The notes under the pieces: generated by a model | Told to the model about the DNA's origin: nothing | The model's database searches: none | The model's input: the letters and a program-made list of their open reading frames with translations, nothing else | Made by a program: the position numbers and the translations under genes | In this document: positions 26,301-35,154 of the stretch, piece by piece | How the letters are laid out: every line of letters begins with the position of its first letter | Position numbering within the stretch: the stretch's first letter is position 1 | DNA from: Ferrimicrobium sp. | GTDB lineage: Bacteria; Actinomycetota; Acidimicrobiia; Acidimicrobiales; Acidimicrobiaceae | Direction of reading: 5' to 3' | DNA: 64,000 bases | Assembly (NCBI RefSeq): GCF_027364955.1 | Contig: NZ_DAHXOI010000002.1 | Span: forward strand, 129,600 to 193,599

Positions 26301-26668
26301 TGGACTATCTCTTCCGACGTATCGCACTCGACTACATGGATGCCGATTCACGAGCAGAACATGGCATCCATAGTACGGCTGAACGAGCGGTACACGCAGC
26401 TATCGATGCCCAATCGAGCGAGACTACCCGAGGGACAAGCGCTGGGGGGATAGCAGTACTGACCAAGGCCTTGGGTCAAGAGCCACTGGATGCGATACCA
26501 AAGCCTGCACTTGGGTCAACCGTTCGAGTTGGCTCCGAGACGACACTGAAGGTTTCACCTCAACGGCACGTGGATTCACCGATGTGCTATACCTGTGGAA
26601 CGTCAATGTTGCGGACTGGGAATTGTTATGCCTGCCCTTCGTGTGGCCAAACTTCCGGGTGTTCGTAA
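23363..26668 (+). CDS. nrdJ: Adenosylcobalamin-dependent ribonucleoside-diphosphate reductase with mini-intein
   Basis: 1101-residue precursor, about 942 after intein removal. Class II reductase that reduces ribonucleotides using B12. Visible are FNSPVWFN, SACFILSVGD (substrate-site cysteine), FKGGSGAGVNLSAIRSS, SEYMSLDNSSCNLASINL, LLAPTGTISF and a C-terminal zinc-ribbon/redox tail (MCYTCGTSM ... CYACPSCG). An intein occupies residues 340-498. The start has AAGGACGG about 6 bases upstream. It lies beyond a motif A and a motif B site and stands alone. A cobalamin uptake operon is present at 60429-63942 in the window. Confidence 0.92.
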   Translation: MFDRHYTTNRNPELQWEKRDVVITRTDGTIAFEQRGVEVPATWSNNATTILAQKYFRGTPGSEERESSLAQVVHRVVVAIGARGVADGYLTDENEVGIFLDELTYVLTNQLASFNSPVWFNIGVEGVPQQASACFILSVGDEMESILNWYREEGLIFKGGSGAGVNLSAIRSSVELLKGGGTASGPVSFMRGADASAGTIKSGGKTRRAAKMVILNVDHPDIEEFIETKANEERKARVLAQAGFDMGIDGKDIISIQYQNANNSVRVTDEFMEAVFEDGSWDLRSVTTGEVIKQVAAKDLMRKIAQAAWGCADPGMQYDSTINRWHTTPSAGRINGSNPCFTGETLVATADGRNAVRIDELVGTDAPVYAKDAKGNTVIRTMRNVRMTRANAEIVEVTLDDGSSVRCTPDHLFMLNDGSYIPVIELQPGDSLERFDSEHEPFVVNPTIPANHKVASIKPVGRADVFDGEVDELHNFAIVTSVSGEMRAAALSGVFVHNCSEYMSLDNSSCNLASINLLKFLNDDGSFDVESFVHVAQLIYTAQDILINLAEYPTGAIARTTHSYRQLGLGYSNLGALLMTLGLPYDSPQARQLSAVLTALMTGVAYRTSAELARQLGPFPGYSQDADAVLQVLEMHRDALTKINESQAPVDLLQTARDVWDETLTLAREYGVRNAQATLLAPTGTISFLMDCETTGIEPAFSLVTYKNTIDGSTMVLPLRSVQVALERLGYSAAERESIASFIANGDGDLLASGLLRLEHGPIFATAVGTNPISAMGHLEMMAAVQPFLSGAISKTVNVPEDTSVELIEELYIQGWILGLKAIAIYRDNCKVAQPLSGTSTAGVEATDDNIWRDLALEAEGITTALSLRVRELEAMLDNPVRERLPRQRRSRTYAFEVGGAEGYATVGEYDDGRPGEIFVKISKQGSTIAGIMDAFSIAVSLGLQHGVPLESFVRKFTNMRFEPAGITDDAELRIASSLVDYLFRRIALDYMDADSRAEHGIHSTAERAVHAAIDAQSSETTRGTSAGGIAVLTKALGQEPLDAIPKPALGSTVRVGSETTLKVSPQRHVDSPMCYTCGTSMLRTGNCYACPSCGQTSGCS
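24380..24856 (+). other. Mini-intein within NrdJ
   Basis: 159 residues between NP and CSEYM of the reductase. Block A begins CFTGETLVATADG, block B is VTLDDGSSVRCTPDHLF, block F is VFDGEVDELHNFAIV and block G ends GVFVHN before the +1 cysteine. All splicing residues (Cys1, TxxH-like PDH, His-Asn, Cys+1) are visible. There is no homing endonuclease domain, so it is a splicing-only mini-intein at the well-known nrdJ insertion site. Confidence 0.9.
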
Positions 26669-27030
26669 TTTTTAGGGTTCTTGGAGTGTCTTCCATTGCT
26701 TGACTAAGGAAACGCGTAAAGTCGTCTCTGCGGATAATTTTCCGATTGTCTGCATGTCTTCCGCCCTCACCCTGCATATGGGATTGGGCGGAGCAGTCTC
26801 ACAAACGAAGTGAACCGGGCGCGAGGGGCCTTCCAGACCGCGCCTACGATAATGCGACTGACCCCACAACTCCCGAAGGCGCGACGAGCCTTCGTTGTCA
26901 AGGTGAGCAGGCGAAGAAAGTCAGCCTCGATAGACGAAGGTTAGTGAGTTGATCAATGCTGCCTACCACAGACAGTGTGATGGGAATTGTTTGAGAACAC
27001 CACCGGCTCAGACGTTCTCCAAGAAGGGAC
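26669..27030. other. Intergenic region between nrdJ and the HAD gene
   Basis: No supported gene. It contains a hairpin at 26874-26894 (CGAAGGC, 7-base loop, GCCTTCG) that could terminate one of the converging transcripts, though no long T-run follows. Confidence 0.35.
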
Positions 27031-27750
27031 TTAGGCAAGTTCAGACTCCACGGCGTCAGCAAGAGCGTCCATTGATGTAAAGGTCCAGTCTGGTTTTACA
27101 GAGGCTGGCGGTTCTGGGGTGGCACCCCAACCTGGGTTGTCGTGGCGTCGGTTAATCCAGACGGTGTGCAGGCCTATTGCCTGAGCAGGTAGGTGATCGT
27201 GGAAGAGACTCTGCGCCACATGAAGGAGCTTTCCCTGCCCTACTCCCAGCCGGTCACTCTCAGCAAGAAGCGCTTCAAAGTTGCGTGGAGAGGGCTTGTA
27301 GGATCCAACATCCTGCGCGGTGAGAATCCCGGCGAACGTTACGCCCAAGCGTTCGTTAGAGCGCGCAAATGAAGCACGATCGACGTTGGAGAGTATGATC
27401 AACTTGTAGTGATGAGATAGCCTGATTAGGGCTTCCCTCGAATCACTGAAGGCGGGCCAATTGGGGACGGAGTTCGAGAATGTCTCCGCAACGGCATCTG
27501 TCACCGGTACGCCTAATTGTGCGCCGAGTGTGCGTATCGCGCGCGCAAGAATCGCAGGATATAGTTCGGCTGGATGTTCAGCCTCCGCTTGTGCCTCTTG
27601 CGTGCCGTAGGCAATCAAGAGCTCCTCGTTAGTCATCTGAAGACCGTTGGCGGCTGCCCAAGGTTCGAGAACTGCTGAGATCCCCGCCTCCCAGTCGATC
27701 AGAGTACCGTAGCAGTCGAAGCTCAGAGCCTCAAAGTCAGTCAGGTTCAT
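27031..27750 (-). CDS. HAD-family hydrolase, haloacid dehalogenase type II-like
   Basis: 239 residues of the L-2-haloacid dehalogenase branch: motif I FDCYGTLIDWE (nucleophile Asp11), motif II LIILSNVDR and the lysine/acidic motifs III-IV (VGSYKPSPRNFEAL, then VAQSLFHDHLPAQAIG). It probably hydrolyses a C-Cl or phosphate bond of a small molecule; the substrate is unknown. Its start overlaps the end of the GntR regulator gene by four bases, implying control by that regulator. Confidence 0.8.
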   Translation of the reverse strand: MNLTDFEALSFDCYGTLIDWEAGISAVLEPWAAANGLQMTNEELLIAYGTQEAQAEAEHPAELYPAILARAIRTLGAQLGVPVTDAVAETFSNSVPNWPAFSDSREALIRLSHHYKLIILSNVDRASFARSNERLGVTFAGILTAQDVGSYKPSPRNFEALLAESDRLGVGQGKLLHVAQSLFHDHLPAQAIGLHTVWINRRHDNPGWGATPEPPASVKPDWTFTSMDALADAVESELA

Positions 27751-28397
27751 AGTGTACGCTCCTTTATGAGATTCAGAAAGAACTGTTCGGACTCGTCGAA
27801 ATGCATGTCCCAGAGTGACTTTGCCCTGCTTAGGTCCCGAGCTTTTAAAGCGAGGAGCATGGGCTCATGCTCACCGGCGAGATCTGCTACGCTGCCGTAG
27901 CTGGGTCGTAGCTGGGCGATGAGTAGGCGCATCTCGGAGCCGACATCATCAAAAGTACGTAGTAGGTGGGGTGAACCAGCGGCGACAAAAACTGCGCGGT
28001 GAAAACCAATATCATGGTCAGCAACGACATCCCACGCAGAGTCCGACTCCAGTGCCGCAAAGCGATCCATTGCCAAAGCAATCCCGTCAAGCCGGTGGTC
28101 ACCCTCAATGACTAACTCAAGAGCTCGCGTCTCAATTGGCCGACGCAGTGTGTACAGATCAACCGCGTCTGAGGCCGTGAAACGGCGCACCTCCGCACTT
28201 CGACCGCGACCTCTCTCCAGAAGCCCATCAGCGACGAGCATCTGTACGGCCACTCGAACAGTCGGACGAGCGATACCAAATTCCTCAGACAGGTCGGTGT
28301 CGCGCAACTGTTCGCCTGCCAGATAATGGCCCGCCAGTAGACGACGACGCAACTCGTCTGCGACAGCGTCAGCAACGCTGACAGGGGTCACTTGCAT
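27747..28397 (-). CDS. GntR-family transcriptional regulator (FadR/FCD subfamily)
   Basis: 216 residues. N-terminal winged helix (about 8-75, with LAGEQLRDTDLSEEFGIARP) followed by an all-helical FCD ligand-binding domain with the metal-ligand pattern of an Asp and later histidines (HDIGFHRAVF, GEHEPML). It likely represses itself and the overlapping HAD gene in the absence of a small carboxylate ligand. A promoter with TATACT is seen immediately upstream of its ATG. Confidence 0.85.
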   Translation of the reverse strand: MQVTPVSVADAVADELRRRLLAGHYLAGEQLRDTDLSEEFGIARPTVRVAVQMLVADGLLERGRGRSAEVRRFTASDAVDLYTLRRPIETRALELVIEGDHRLDGIALAMDRFAALESDSAWDVVADHDIGFHRAVFVAAGSPHLLRTFDDVGSEMRLLIAQLRPSYGSVADLAGEHEPMLLALKARDLSRAKSLWDMHFDESEQFFLNLIKERTL

Positions 28398-28404
28398 GTC
28401 TACC

Positions 28405-28434
28405 AGTATAACAGTTAATCAGTCAAGTTTGCAA
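28405..28434 (-). promoter_or_regulatory. Promoter of the GntR/HAD pair, probably leaderless
   Basis: Minus strand TTGCAA (28434-28429), 18-bp spacer, TATACT (28410-28405), then GGTAGAC and ATG at 28397. The -10 box is 7 bases from the start codon and no ribosome site fits, pointing to a leaderless mRNA. Confidence 0.5.
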
Positions 28435-29104
28435 TACGGCGAGTTGTTCCGTTCAACGTCCACTACCACACATCAATTCAGAACCCTGGAATCGGAGCAA
28501 TGTCCAGCGGTGTTGCCCAGCTGGCTCGGCGACGATCCCACCGAAGACGTCGCAGTCACCGCCAAGGCAACTCATCTGGGTTGCCTAGTAGACAACTCGA
28601 GGTGTTTGTCGGACGGACAAGATTGAATCGCTCCTCGATTGGACCTCAGAACCAGCCAACTTCGGGACACGACAACCCGTGCGCGAGATGTGTCGTCGAC
28701 TCACCATCGGAACTGGACTGGTGCTCGCGTTATCGACATCGCAGTTTCTGAGTGCTAGGCCATGAACACACGACAAACATGTACTTTAGAACCATCTCAC
28801 AGTTGAGGCTTGGATCGACAGGGGCCTGATGGCCTAACAAACGTAGCAGTAACTAGTAGCGGCCGCTGCGGTTATAGCCTTCGGTTTCCGTGAGCAGATT
28901 GGGTTTCTGGAGTTCGGTCTCCTTAAGCGATGAAAATGCCACCAAGCCATGGAGTCGGATGATCGACACCCGAACAACGTCACACCAGGAGATGGCTAGA
29001 TCGGCACCCTACGCGTCGAGGATCAGCTCGACTCGACGTTGGTGCCTGGTCCATATCTGGAGCATCCTCAGGTGGATTGGCACTAAAGGGGCCGATGCAA
29101 GTAG
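28435..29104. other. Gene-poor stretch
   Basis: Several short overlapping ORFs in both strands, none with a ribosome site, domain or consistent codon use. Nothing supported; probably decayed accessory DNA. Confidence 0.3.
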
Positions 29105-29434
29105 CTAAGATAATGTCTCGCAGACTGTGTCCGGGTGAACAGTAGTCGAACTCGACAGCCCAACTATCTTCCCGTGGTCAAAGACGAGTTGATGAGGTGC
29201 GGAGTCGTTGCGGCGCATGACCTCGCTAGGGAATTTCACGGGAGGCTGCGAGGACCCGCCATCAGAGGCGAACCCAACACTCGCCTCGTGAAGGCGTTGA
29301 GCACCCCCGACTAGGACATCCTCGGAGCACACCCAGTTTGGTAGCGGATAGTCCGGGACATCACCCGCCATATGCGCGATAATCGCACAGTGATGGGCTT
29401 GCCACGCGCATGAGATACGTTCGCGATGGGCCAC
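29105..29434 (-). CDS. Hypothetical protein
   Basis: 109 codons (MAHRERISCAWQAHHCAII ... TVCETLS) with coding-like third positions but no recognised domain and no clear ribosome site. It contains several His and Cys residues. It may be a gene remnant. Confidence 0.3.
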   Translation of the reverse strand: MAHRERISCAWQAHHCAIIAHMAGDVPDYPLPNWVCSEDVLVGGAQRLHEASVGFASDGGSSQPPVKFPSEVMRRNDSAPHQLVFDHGKIVGLSSSTTVHPDTVCETLS

Positions 29435-29564
29435 GACACCTAGTCGACCCCGACTAAACGCTCAAATCCCAGTAACGGCACACTGTCGGGGTCCACGGGC
29501 CGGTCTGTCGCGGCCTAGTCTCGCTCCACAATGGCAGATGTTGTAGCACATTATGTAGAACGCG

Positions 29565-30065
29565 CTATTTGCGCTGTGCCTCGCGACGATGCCCCAGCTC
29601 CAGGTCGAGCAGGGTACGTTTTGCATCCAACCCACCGGCATATCCCGTGAGGGCGCCGTTTGCCCCGACGACCCGGTGACATGGGACGATGATGGCAATT
29701 GGATTATGTCCGTTCGCTAACCCGACAGCCCGAGCGGCACCGGGCTGACCGATCCGGCGCGCAATGTCACCATAGGAGCTGGTCTCACCATAGGGGATCT
29801 CCGACAGGGCTTTCCATACCTTTCGCTGGAAACTGGTTCCCCCTGGGCACAGGGCGACATCGAAGGCCGTCCGCTGTGCGGCAAAATAGGCTTCAAGCTG
29901 AGCAACTACATCTGCGAATGCCGCCGCGTCCTTGACCCACTGGTGGCGCTCAGAAGGCGGATGGGCCGTTTTTTCCATTACCAGGTTGGTAAGGCATGTA
30001 CTCTGACCTGCCAGAGTGAGCAATCCGACCGGACTGTTGATGATTCGATAACGGGTTAAACGCAT
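29565..30065 (-). CDS. ogt: Methylated-DNA--protein-cysteine S-methyltransferase
   Basis: 166-residue suicide repair protein that transfers alkyl groups from O6-alkylguanine to its own cysteine. The active site is PCHRVVG (about residues 132-138) with the upstream helix-turn-helix PYGETSSYGDIARRIG and the asparagine-containing GLANGHNP. The start at 30065 is preceded by GGAGGG. It overlaps the end of the Ada/AlkA gene by 10 bases, so alkylation reversal and base excision are co-expressed. Confidence 0.9.
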   Translation of the reverse strand: MRLTRYRIINSPVGLLTLAGQSTCLTNLVMEKTAHPPSERHQWVKDAAAFADVVAQLEAYFAAQRTAFDVALCPGGTSFQRKVWKALSEIPYGETSSYGDIARRIGQPGAARAVGLANGHNPIAIIVPCHRVVGANGALTGYAGGLDAKRTLLDLELGHRREAQRK

Positions 30066-31561
30066 GGTTGACCCTCCGTTACCCAGTTGTTTATTGGGTG
30101 GTCTTGAGTCGCCCAAAGGTACTGCACCGCACAGGATCGCCAGGGTCGCCATCTTCGGCTGTGGGCGACCAGCGCCGCAGGGGTCACAGGCAGGCCAAGC
30201 TCCTTTGCGCCCTTCACCACGCCCATGTCGGTGTTGGGGAAAGCATCAGGGTCGCCAAGCACACGCATGGAGATCTGCTCGAGCGTCCATGGTCCGATAC
30301 CGGCGAGTCTGGCCAGCTGATGGAGTGTGCGCTCCCGGTCAGTACCGGGGTCGAGCTCGATGGCACCGCTGGCCAACGCTGTTGCCAAAGCGAATACCGC
30401 TGTCTGGCGGCTCCTAGGCATGGCGAGAGCATCCGGGCCGATCTCCTGGAAGGCTTCGCTTGTGGGAAAGATTCGGTTCAGCCCGCCGGCGGGGTCATCA
30501 ATCGGGGTGCCGTAACACTCTGCCAAACGCGCACCGTGAGTGCGCGCGGCGCTGGTCGAAACCTGTTGGCCGAGTATAACCCGTATCGCCATCTCGGCGC
30601 CGTCGACGCTGCGAGGGATGCGCCGACCGGGAGCTCGTAGCACTTGGGAAACAAGCACCGAGTCTCCAGATAGCGCGTCGGTGACCGCTCCAGGATCTGC
30701 ATCCAGATCTAGAAGCCAGCGACATCTGGCGATGGCGACTGGAATGTCGCGCAGATTGTCGAGGGTCAGTCGGCAGACCACATGGTCCGAGAGTGGGGTA
30801 AGAGCGACGATGCCGTTGCCGTTGGGAAGCCGAAGCGTCCGGCGGTACGCACCATTACGGACCTCCTCGCAACCGGGTATAGCGGTAGCCGCCAGGTGGC
30901 CGAAGAGACTAGTCGGAACAAACGGTGCGCGAAAGGGGAGGCGGAAGACGAGAGTGCCCGGAGGCCCGCTTTCCCCCGCCACTTCCGAAGTGCCCTTACC
31001 GGCGGCACGAGCTCGTAGCTCGCTCGGGGTGTTGGCGAATATCGTGCGCACAGTGTCGTTGAACTGGCGAATGCTGGAGAACCCTGCTGCGAATGCGACC
31101 TCGCTAAAGGTCATGGCCGTGGTCTCGATGAGCAACCGTGCCGTCTGGGCTCGATTGGCCCGGGCGAGAGAGAGGGGACCAGCACCGAGCTCCGTCACGA
31201 GGTGGCGCTCCAACTGGCGGACGCTATAACCGAGATGCGATGCGAGACCAGCAACACCCACCCGATCTACAGTGCCATCGAGGATAAGCCTCGTTGCCCG
31301 TCCCACCAAGTCTTGACGGATGTCCCATTCGGGCGATCCGGGCGACGCGTCCGGCCGACACCGCTTGCAAGCCCGAAACCCTGCATGCTGTGCCGCAGCC
31401 GCCGTCGGGTAAAAGGTAACGTTGCGCGCCAAAGGTGAATGACCCGGGCAGCTTGGTCGACAGTAGATTCTAGTGGTCTCGACAGCGACCACGAACCAGC
31501 CGTCGAAGCGTCTATCTTTAGATTGCATCGCTCTGTAGCACCGGTCGAAATCCTCATGCAT
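30056..31561 (-). CDS. Bifunctional Ada-type regulator / DNA-3-methyladenine glycosylase (AdaA-AlkA)
   Basis: 501 residues. Ada metal-binding domain (FDGWFVVAVETTRIYCRPSC ... FRACKRC, four zinc cysteines including the methyl-accepting one, about 17-80), AraC-type helix-turn-helix region (about 90-185) and an AlkA-like glycosylase domain (about 200-500) with helix-hairpin-helix LARLAGIGPWTLEQI and the following catalytic aspartate (NTDMGV). It senses methyl-phosphotriesters and removes alkylated bases. A frame stays open to 31969, but the family start MHEDFDRCYRAM at 31561 is used. Confidence 0.87.
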   Translation of the reverse strand: MHEDFDRCYRAMQSKDRRFDGWFVVAVETTRIYCRPSCPGHSPLARNVTFYPTAAAAQHAGFRACKRCRPDASPGSPEWDIRQDLVGRATRLILDGTVDRVGVAGLASHLGYSVRQLERHLVTELGAGPLSLARANRAQTARLLIETTAMTFSEVAFAAGFSSIRQFNDTVRTIFANTPSELRARAAGKGTSEVAGESGPPGTLVFRLPFRAPFVPTSLFGHLAATAIPGCEEVRNGAYRRTLRLPNGNGIVALTPLSDHVVCRLTLDNLRDIPVAIARCRWLLDLDADPGAVTDALSGDSVLVSQVLRAPGRRIPRSVDGAEMAIRVILGQQVSTSAARTHGARLAECYGTPIDDPAGGLNRIFPTSEAFQEIGPDALAMPRSRQTAVFALATALASGAIELDPGTDRERTLHQLARLAGIGPWTLEQISMRVLGDPDAFPNTDMGVVKGAKELGLPVTPAALVAHSRRWRPWRSCAVQYLWATQDHPINNWVTEGQPCV

Positions 31562-32070
31562 GATGACAGAGTAGTACCTGGTGAGGCGATAGGTTGGCGG
31601 GATTACGACATGGCAGTGACGGGAGATTAGCGTACATCGATCACCGGTCACAACATTCAGATATGACAGGATCAAGTCACGATAGTGATGACTACTTAGT
31701 AACGACGGTGGGTGATGTTCGTCTAACCAACTACGCCAGTGGCGTTCAAGACCTCCATCTTCGAGAGGAGTACATAGTCGGCCCACAGCGGTCTCAACCG
31801 CGCCCCAGCCGTCGACAGAAAAACCCTCATGACTTGTATCAATACTCCCACCTTGCCCGAATCGGGCCACGACAACACAAGCAAACTGGTGACGGCCGAG
31901 ATCCGAACCATTGAACGTCTCGCCCATTCGGCAAGCATCGGAGCACCCCACCACGTTCTTGGACTTCACCGGCCGGAGTTAAGGCGACGGATGCGGACTC
32001 GGTGCGATTATGTCGTAATCCTTTTTGGAAGCTCTCTGCGGTCTCAGTGGTGAAAGCCACGGTATCTAAC
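31562..32070. other. Intergenic region upstream of the Ada-AlkA gene
   Basis: The minus-strand frame of the Ada gene stays open here but shows no domain. No other gene, repeat or RNA was identified. Confidence 0.3.
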
Positions 32071-32658
32071 CTATGCTCCCATGCTCTCGAAGACATCAAC
32101 GATCCCACTTTGAACTCCCAGGGACATGACGGTGAGTCGAGCGGCCTCGTCGATGCGGATCCGAGGCGGACCTGGCGGCGCATCCTGGTAATAGGTGTCG
32201 GGACCGTAGAACTGTCCGTAGCGGACGACAACTCCACCGGCGCCAAGTACCGTGCGCTCAAGGAACTCGACGGCTTCGGCATCGTCGCCAGGAAGCGACC
32301 AGGCGACGCTCTGGGCAATCATCCGGGCACCGCAAGTGGACGCCGCATCGACAAGGTTAGTCGTCCCCTCACGTCGCATCCGCCTGTTGGCCAACGCCTG
32401 CTTGCGAACCTCTGCGGGGTCGTTAGGCAGGTCAGTAAGCTGGTGAACCACGAGTTCAGGCGAAAAATCGGCCATGACTCGGAGCAATGTATCGCGCTCG
32501 AAGACGTCGCAGACGATCGGTTCGGCGCCAACGTCTCGCAACCAGTCCACCTTTCCCGGGGTGCGGGTCATCCCCGCGACAGTGTGACCCTCTCCGACGA
32601 GCAATGGTACGAGGTGCCGACCGATCACGCCGCTCGCACCTGCCAGAAAAATCCGCAT
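32071..32658 (-). CDS. NAD(P)-dependent epimerase/reductase-like protein, short
   Basis: 195 residues with the Rossmann signature near the start (MRIFLAGASGVIGRHLVPLL, GxxGxxG) and atypical short-chain dehydrogenase features (VVHQLTDLP, ARMIAQSVAWS). At 195 residues it is shorter than most members (about 250-320), lacking part of the substrate lobe. It may still be functional, but a shortened relic is possible. It is followed by the unlinked MFS gene on the same strand. Confidence 0.7.
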   Translation of the reverse strand: MRIFLAGASGVIGRHLVPLLVGEGHTVAGMTRTPGKVDWLRDVGAEPIVCDVFERDTLLRVMADFSPELVVHQLTDLPNDPAEVRKQALANRRMRREGTTNLVDAASTCGARMIAQSVAWSLPGDDAEAVEFLERTVLGAGGVVVRYGQFYGPDTYYQDAPPGPPRIRIDEAARLTVMSLGVQSGIVDVFESMGA

Positions 32659-32761
32659 TGCTCCATGTTACGTGCCGGGATATAGCTGACAATGCCTAGA
32701 CGCCGCACCGGTCTGGCTTAACTCTGCTCGACAGCTACTCAGAACGGGAGGCACAACAACG

Positions 32762-34156
32762 CTAGCGACGCGCCCGGCCGACATAGAGCGCAGTGAGTAA
32801 GGCCCCTAGAAAGAATACTCCGCTAGCAATCATCATTCCGGTGCGCAGACCAGTGACGAAGGCTCCTCGGGATGCGATGAGGGTTCCGAAAATGGCGACG
32901 CCGATCACGCCGCCCACCTGGCGGGCAGCGTTTAGCGTTCCCGAGGCGATCCCTCCTCGCTCGGTCGGTGCCGCTTCCATGACTGCTGCGGTCGCAGCCG
33001 GCATCACCAGCGACATGCCGAGTCCTGCTGCCATGAGAGGGACCACAAGTAGCCAGTAGGAATTGTGGGCTCCGCTAATGACAAGGCTCGCCAGCCCTAA
33101 GCCACCCACGACGAGACCCACCAGCATGGGGAGCCGTGGCCCGGTGTGGGCCATCACCCGGCCAGAGACGCTCGAACCAAAGATCGCCATAGCAAGCTCT
33201 GGTGTCAGTGCCATCCCGGCGGCAAGCGGGGTGAACCCGCGGAATTCTTGGAGGTAGATGCTCATGACAAATAGCTCACCGTAAAAGCCGAGGTTGATCA
33301 GCAGTCCGACAGCTGTCGCCGACGAGAACGTGGGAGAGGACAGCAGACCCATCGGTAGCACGGGGCTGCTCACACGGCGCTCGATAAGGATAAATGCGCC
33401 TCCGGCCACGACGAACACGGCCAGACCGGTCACCACCACTGGGGACGCCCAGCCGGATGCACCAACCTTGATAAGGGCTGCCGTGAGACCCACGAGAGAC
33501 ACGACCCCTACTAGCTGCCCGGCGACGTCGGCACCGCGAGGTCTCCGTGGCAGAGACGGCAGGAACCGGGCTGCAAGTGCCAGACCTGCGACACCGATAG
33601 GCACGTTCATAAAGAATACCGAACGCCATCCGAACCCCGACACGAGTGCACCACCCACCACCGGGCCGGCACCGGCAGCGATGCCAGCCACCGCACCCCA
33701 GATTCCGAAGGCCCGACGTCGAGCTGCCTGGTCAGGGTAAGCGGCTTGTAACAGCGAGAGAGAGGCTGGCACCGCGAGAGCGGCGCCTAGGCCTTCGACG
33801 CACCGCGCTACGATGAGCACGTCGGTCGTGGGGGCAAGCCCACATGCGAGCGAAGAGAGCCCAAAGATGGCCATGCCGATTTGGAAGACACCCTTCGCTC
33901 CCCGGCGGTCTCCCAGTGCGCCAGCGGAAAGCAGCAGCGCGCCGAACACGAGGCTATAAGCGTCGACAGTCCATTGCAATGCACCCGTTGAGGCATGCAG
34001 GTTGCGTGAGATTCCCGGAAGCGCGACATTGACGACCATGGTGTCGAGGATCACCATGAAGTACCCTACGCAAATCGCTACCAACGGCCATGGCGAGGAT
34101 CGTCTAGGCAGCCCACGCTTGTCATCGATCGGGTTCTCGTTGCTTGGTGTCTTCAT
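32762..34156 (-). CDS. MFS drug exporter, DHA2 (EmrB/QacA) type
   Basis: 464 residues with about 14 hydrophobic helices. Motif VILDTMVVNVALPGI in helix 1 and GALGDRRGAKG between helices 2 and 3 are typical of the 14-helix proton/drug antiporters. It likely expels lipophilic toxic compounds. Just upstream (minus sense) lies a scrap of group II intron, so it sits in accessory DNA. No regulator gene is attached. Confidence 0.85.
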   Translation of the reverse strand: MKTPSNENPIDDKRGLPRRSSPWPLVAICVGYFMVILDTMVVNVALPGISRNLHASTGALQWTVDAYSLVFGALLLSAGALGDRRGAKGVFQIGMAIFGLSSLACGLAPTTDVLIVARCVEGLGAALAVPASLSLLQAAYPDQAARRRAFGIWGAVAGIAAGAGPVVGGALVSGFGWRSVFFMNVPIGVAGLALAARFLPSLPRRPRGADVAGQLVGVVSLVGLTAALIKVGASGWASPVVVTGLAVFVVAGGAFILIERRVSSPVLPMGLLSSPTFSSATAVGLLINLGFYGELFVMSIYLQEFRGFTPLAAGMALTPELAMAIFGSSVSGRVMAHTGPRLPMLVGLVVGGLGLASLVISGAHNSYWLLVVPLMAAGLGMSLVMPAATAAVMEAAPTERGGIASGTLNAARQVGGVIGVAIFGTLIASRGAFVTGLRTGMMIASGVFFLGALLTALYVGRARR

Positions 34157-35154
34157 CCAGCCGTTCTAATCGCGAAATGCTGCGCTCTGCCTCGAAGTGT
34201 GGGCGCACCAGTCTGGTCGGCGGGGTCGAAGACTCTGCGTTGGCTCGCGGCGTCGACATCGTCTGGCCACCCGTTTCGTGCATGGATCAGCGCAAACCGT
34301 GATGCTGATGGTCCTCTCCTTGAGGTGTCGCTGCCTCTTAGTAGGGTAGCGGGGAGGAACTGCCCCGTTACCTTTTAGGTAAGCCTCGATGGTCGAGGTT
34401 AGGTCACTGGGCCTGGCATGACTCAATTTCCCTGTCATTGATGATCCGGGGGGGTGTTGTCGCCTGCGCCCAGAGATGCTTGTAAAAGACTATAGGGACA
34501 TGGCTTTGGAGTGATCCGGAGGTCTCGTCGTAGGAGTGGGTGTCTAAATCAGGTGTCTGAGGGTGGCCTTAACGAAGGAAAGGATACCAGCTCATGGAAT
34601 CCCCGTACGACATCTATTAGAGCCAGAGGTGGAGTGATCGTCACCAGGGCCAATACATCGTTTCACACTCGCTCCTCCAGTATGAGTGGCCTTAGGTGAT
34701 TGGTGGAATGTGGTAGCTTCGCGTCCGGGGATGACTGATCGGGATACCCTGTTGGACTACTTAAGTATCCTGCGAACGGGCACATCGTAGTGACGATAGC
34801 GAATTGATTAACTTAACATGCCGTCGCTGTTCCCCCGGAACCGAGCTAGCAGAAGACACTTTTTGAGTTAGGCGTACTTGGCAGGTTGGACAAGTGGGAA
34901 TCTGTGGGAGGACACTACACGGTGCCTAGAAGACACTTTTCATGTGGAAGACGCCCCTGGAGTTCGAAAGACTTCGTAAAAAGAGCAACTCTTTTGGTGT
35001 CTTCTCTCTGAGGAACTAAGCACTCAGTATCTGGACTTTCCTTAGCGATGGCGGGCTTGGCGACAGGCTCCTTGCGTCTTGGACGGAGGGGGCAGTCGTA
35101 CTTCATGTCAGAGCCTGATGTTACAATTGTTGCAATGCTTCGGGGAATCAGTTC
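34157..35154. other. Gene-free kilobase with mobile-element scraps
   Basis: No full gene. It contains a group II intron domain VI scrap (34341-34372, listed separately); a segment at 34539-34610 (GGGTGTCTAAATCAGGTGTC, then AACGAAGGAAAGGA and ATGGAATCC with an early stop) that looks like the left end of an IS, possibly IS256-type; and three copies of AGAAGACAC at 34851, 34928 and, inverted, 34997. A 63-codon minus ORF at 34915-35106 has no recognised domain. Confidence 0.4.
34341..34372 (-). ncRNA. Group II intron domain VI scrap
   Basis: The minus strand GGTAACGGGGCAGTTCCTCC followed by CCGCTACCCTAC nearly matches the domain VI and 3' end of the intron remnant at 2843. No domain V is attached, so only about 30 bp of the intron end survive. 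Confidence 0.5.

Noticed and set aside
28396-28776. Overlapping short ORFs downstream of the GntR promoter
   Set aside because: Three mutually overlapping frames without ribosome sites or domains; none stands out.
31562-31969. N-terminal extension of the Ada-AlkA protein
   Set aside because: Open in frame but without domain similarity; the Ada family starts near the residue encoded at 31561.
34166-34699. Short ORFs around the intron scrap and IS-like end
   Set aside because: They cross the non-coding intron scrap or start and stop within IS-end sequence, with no domain similarity.
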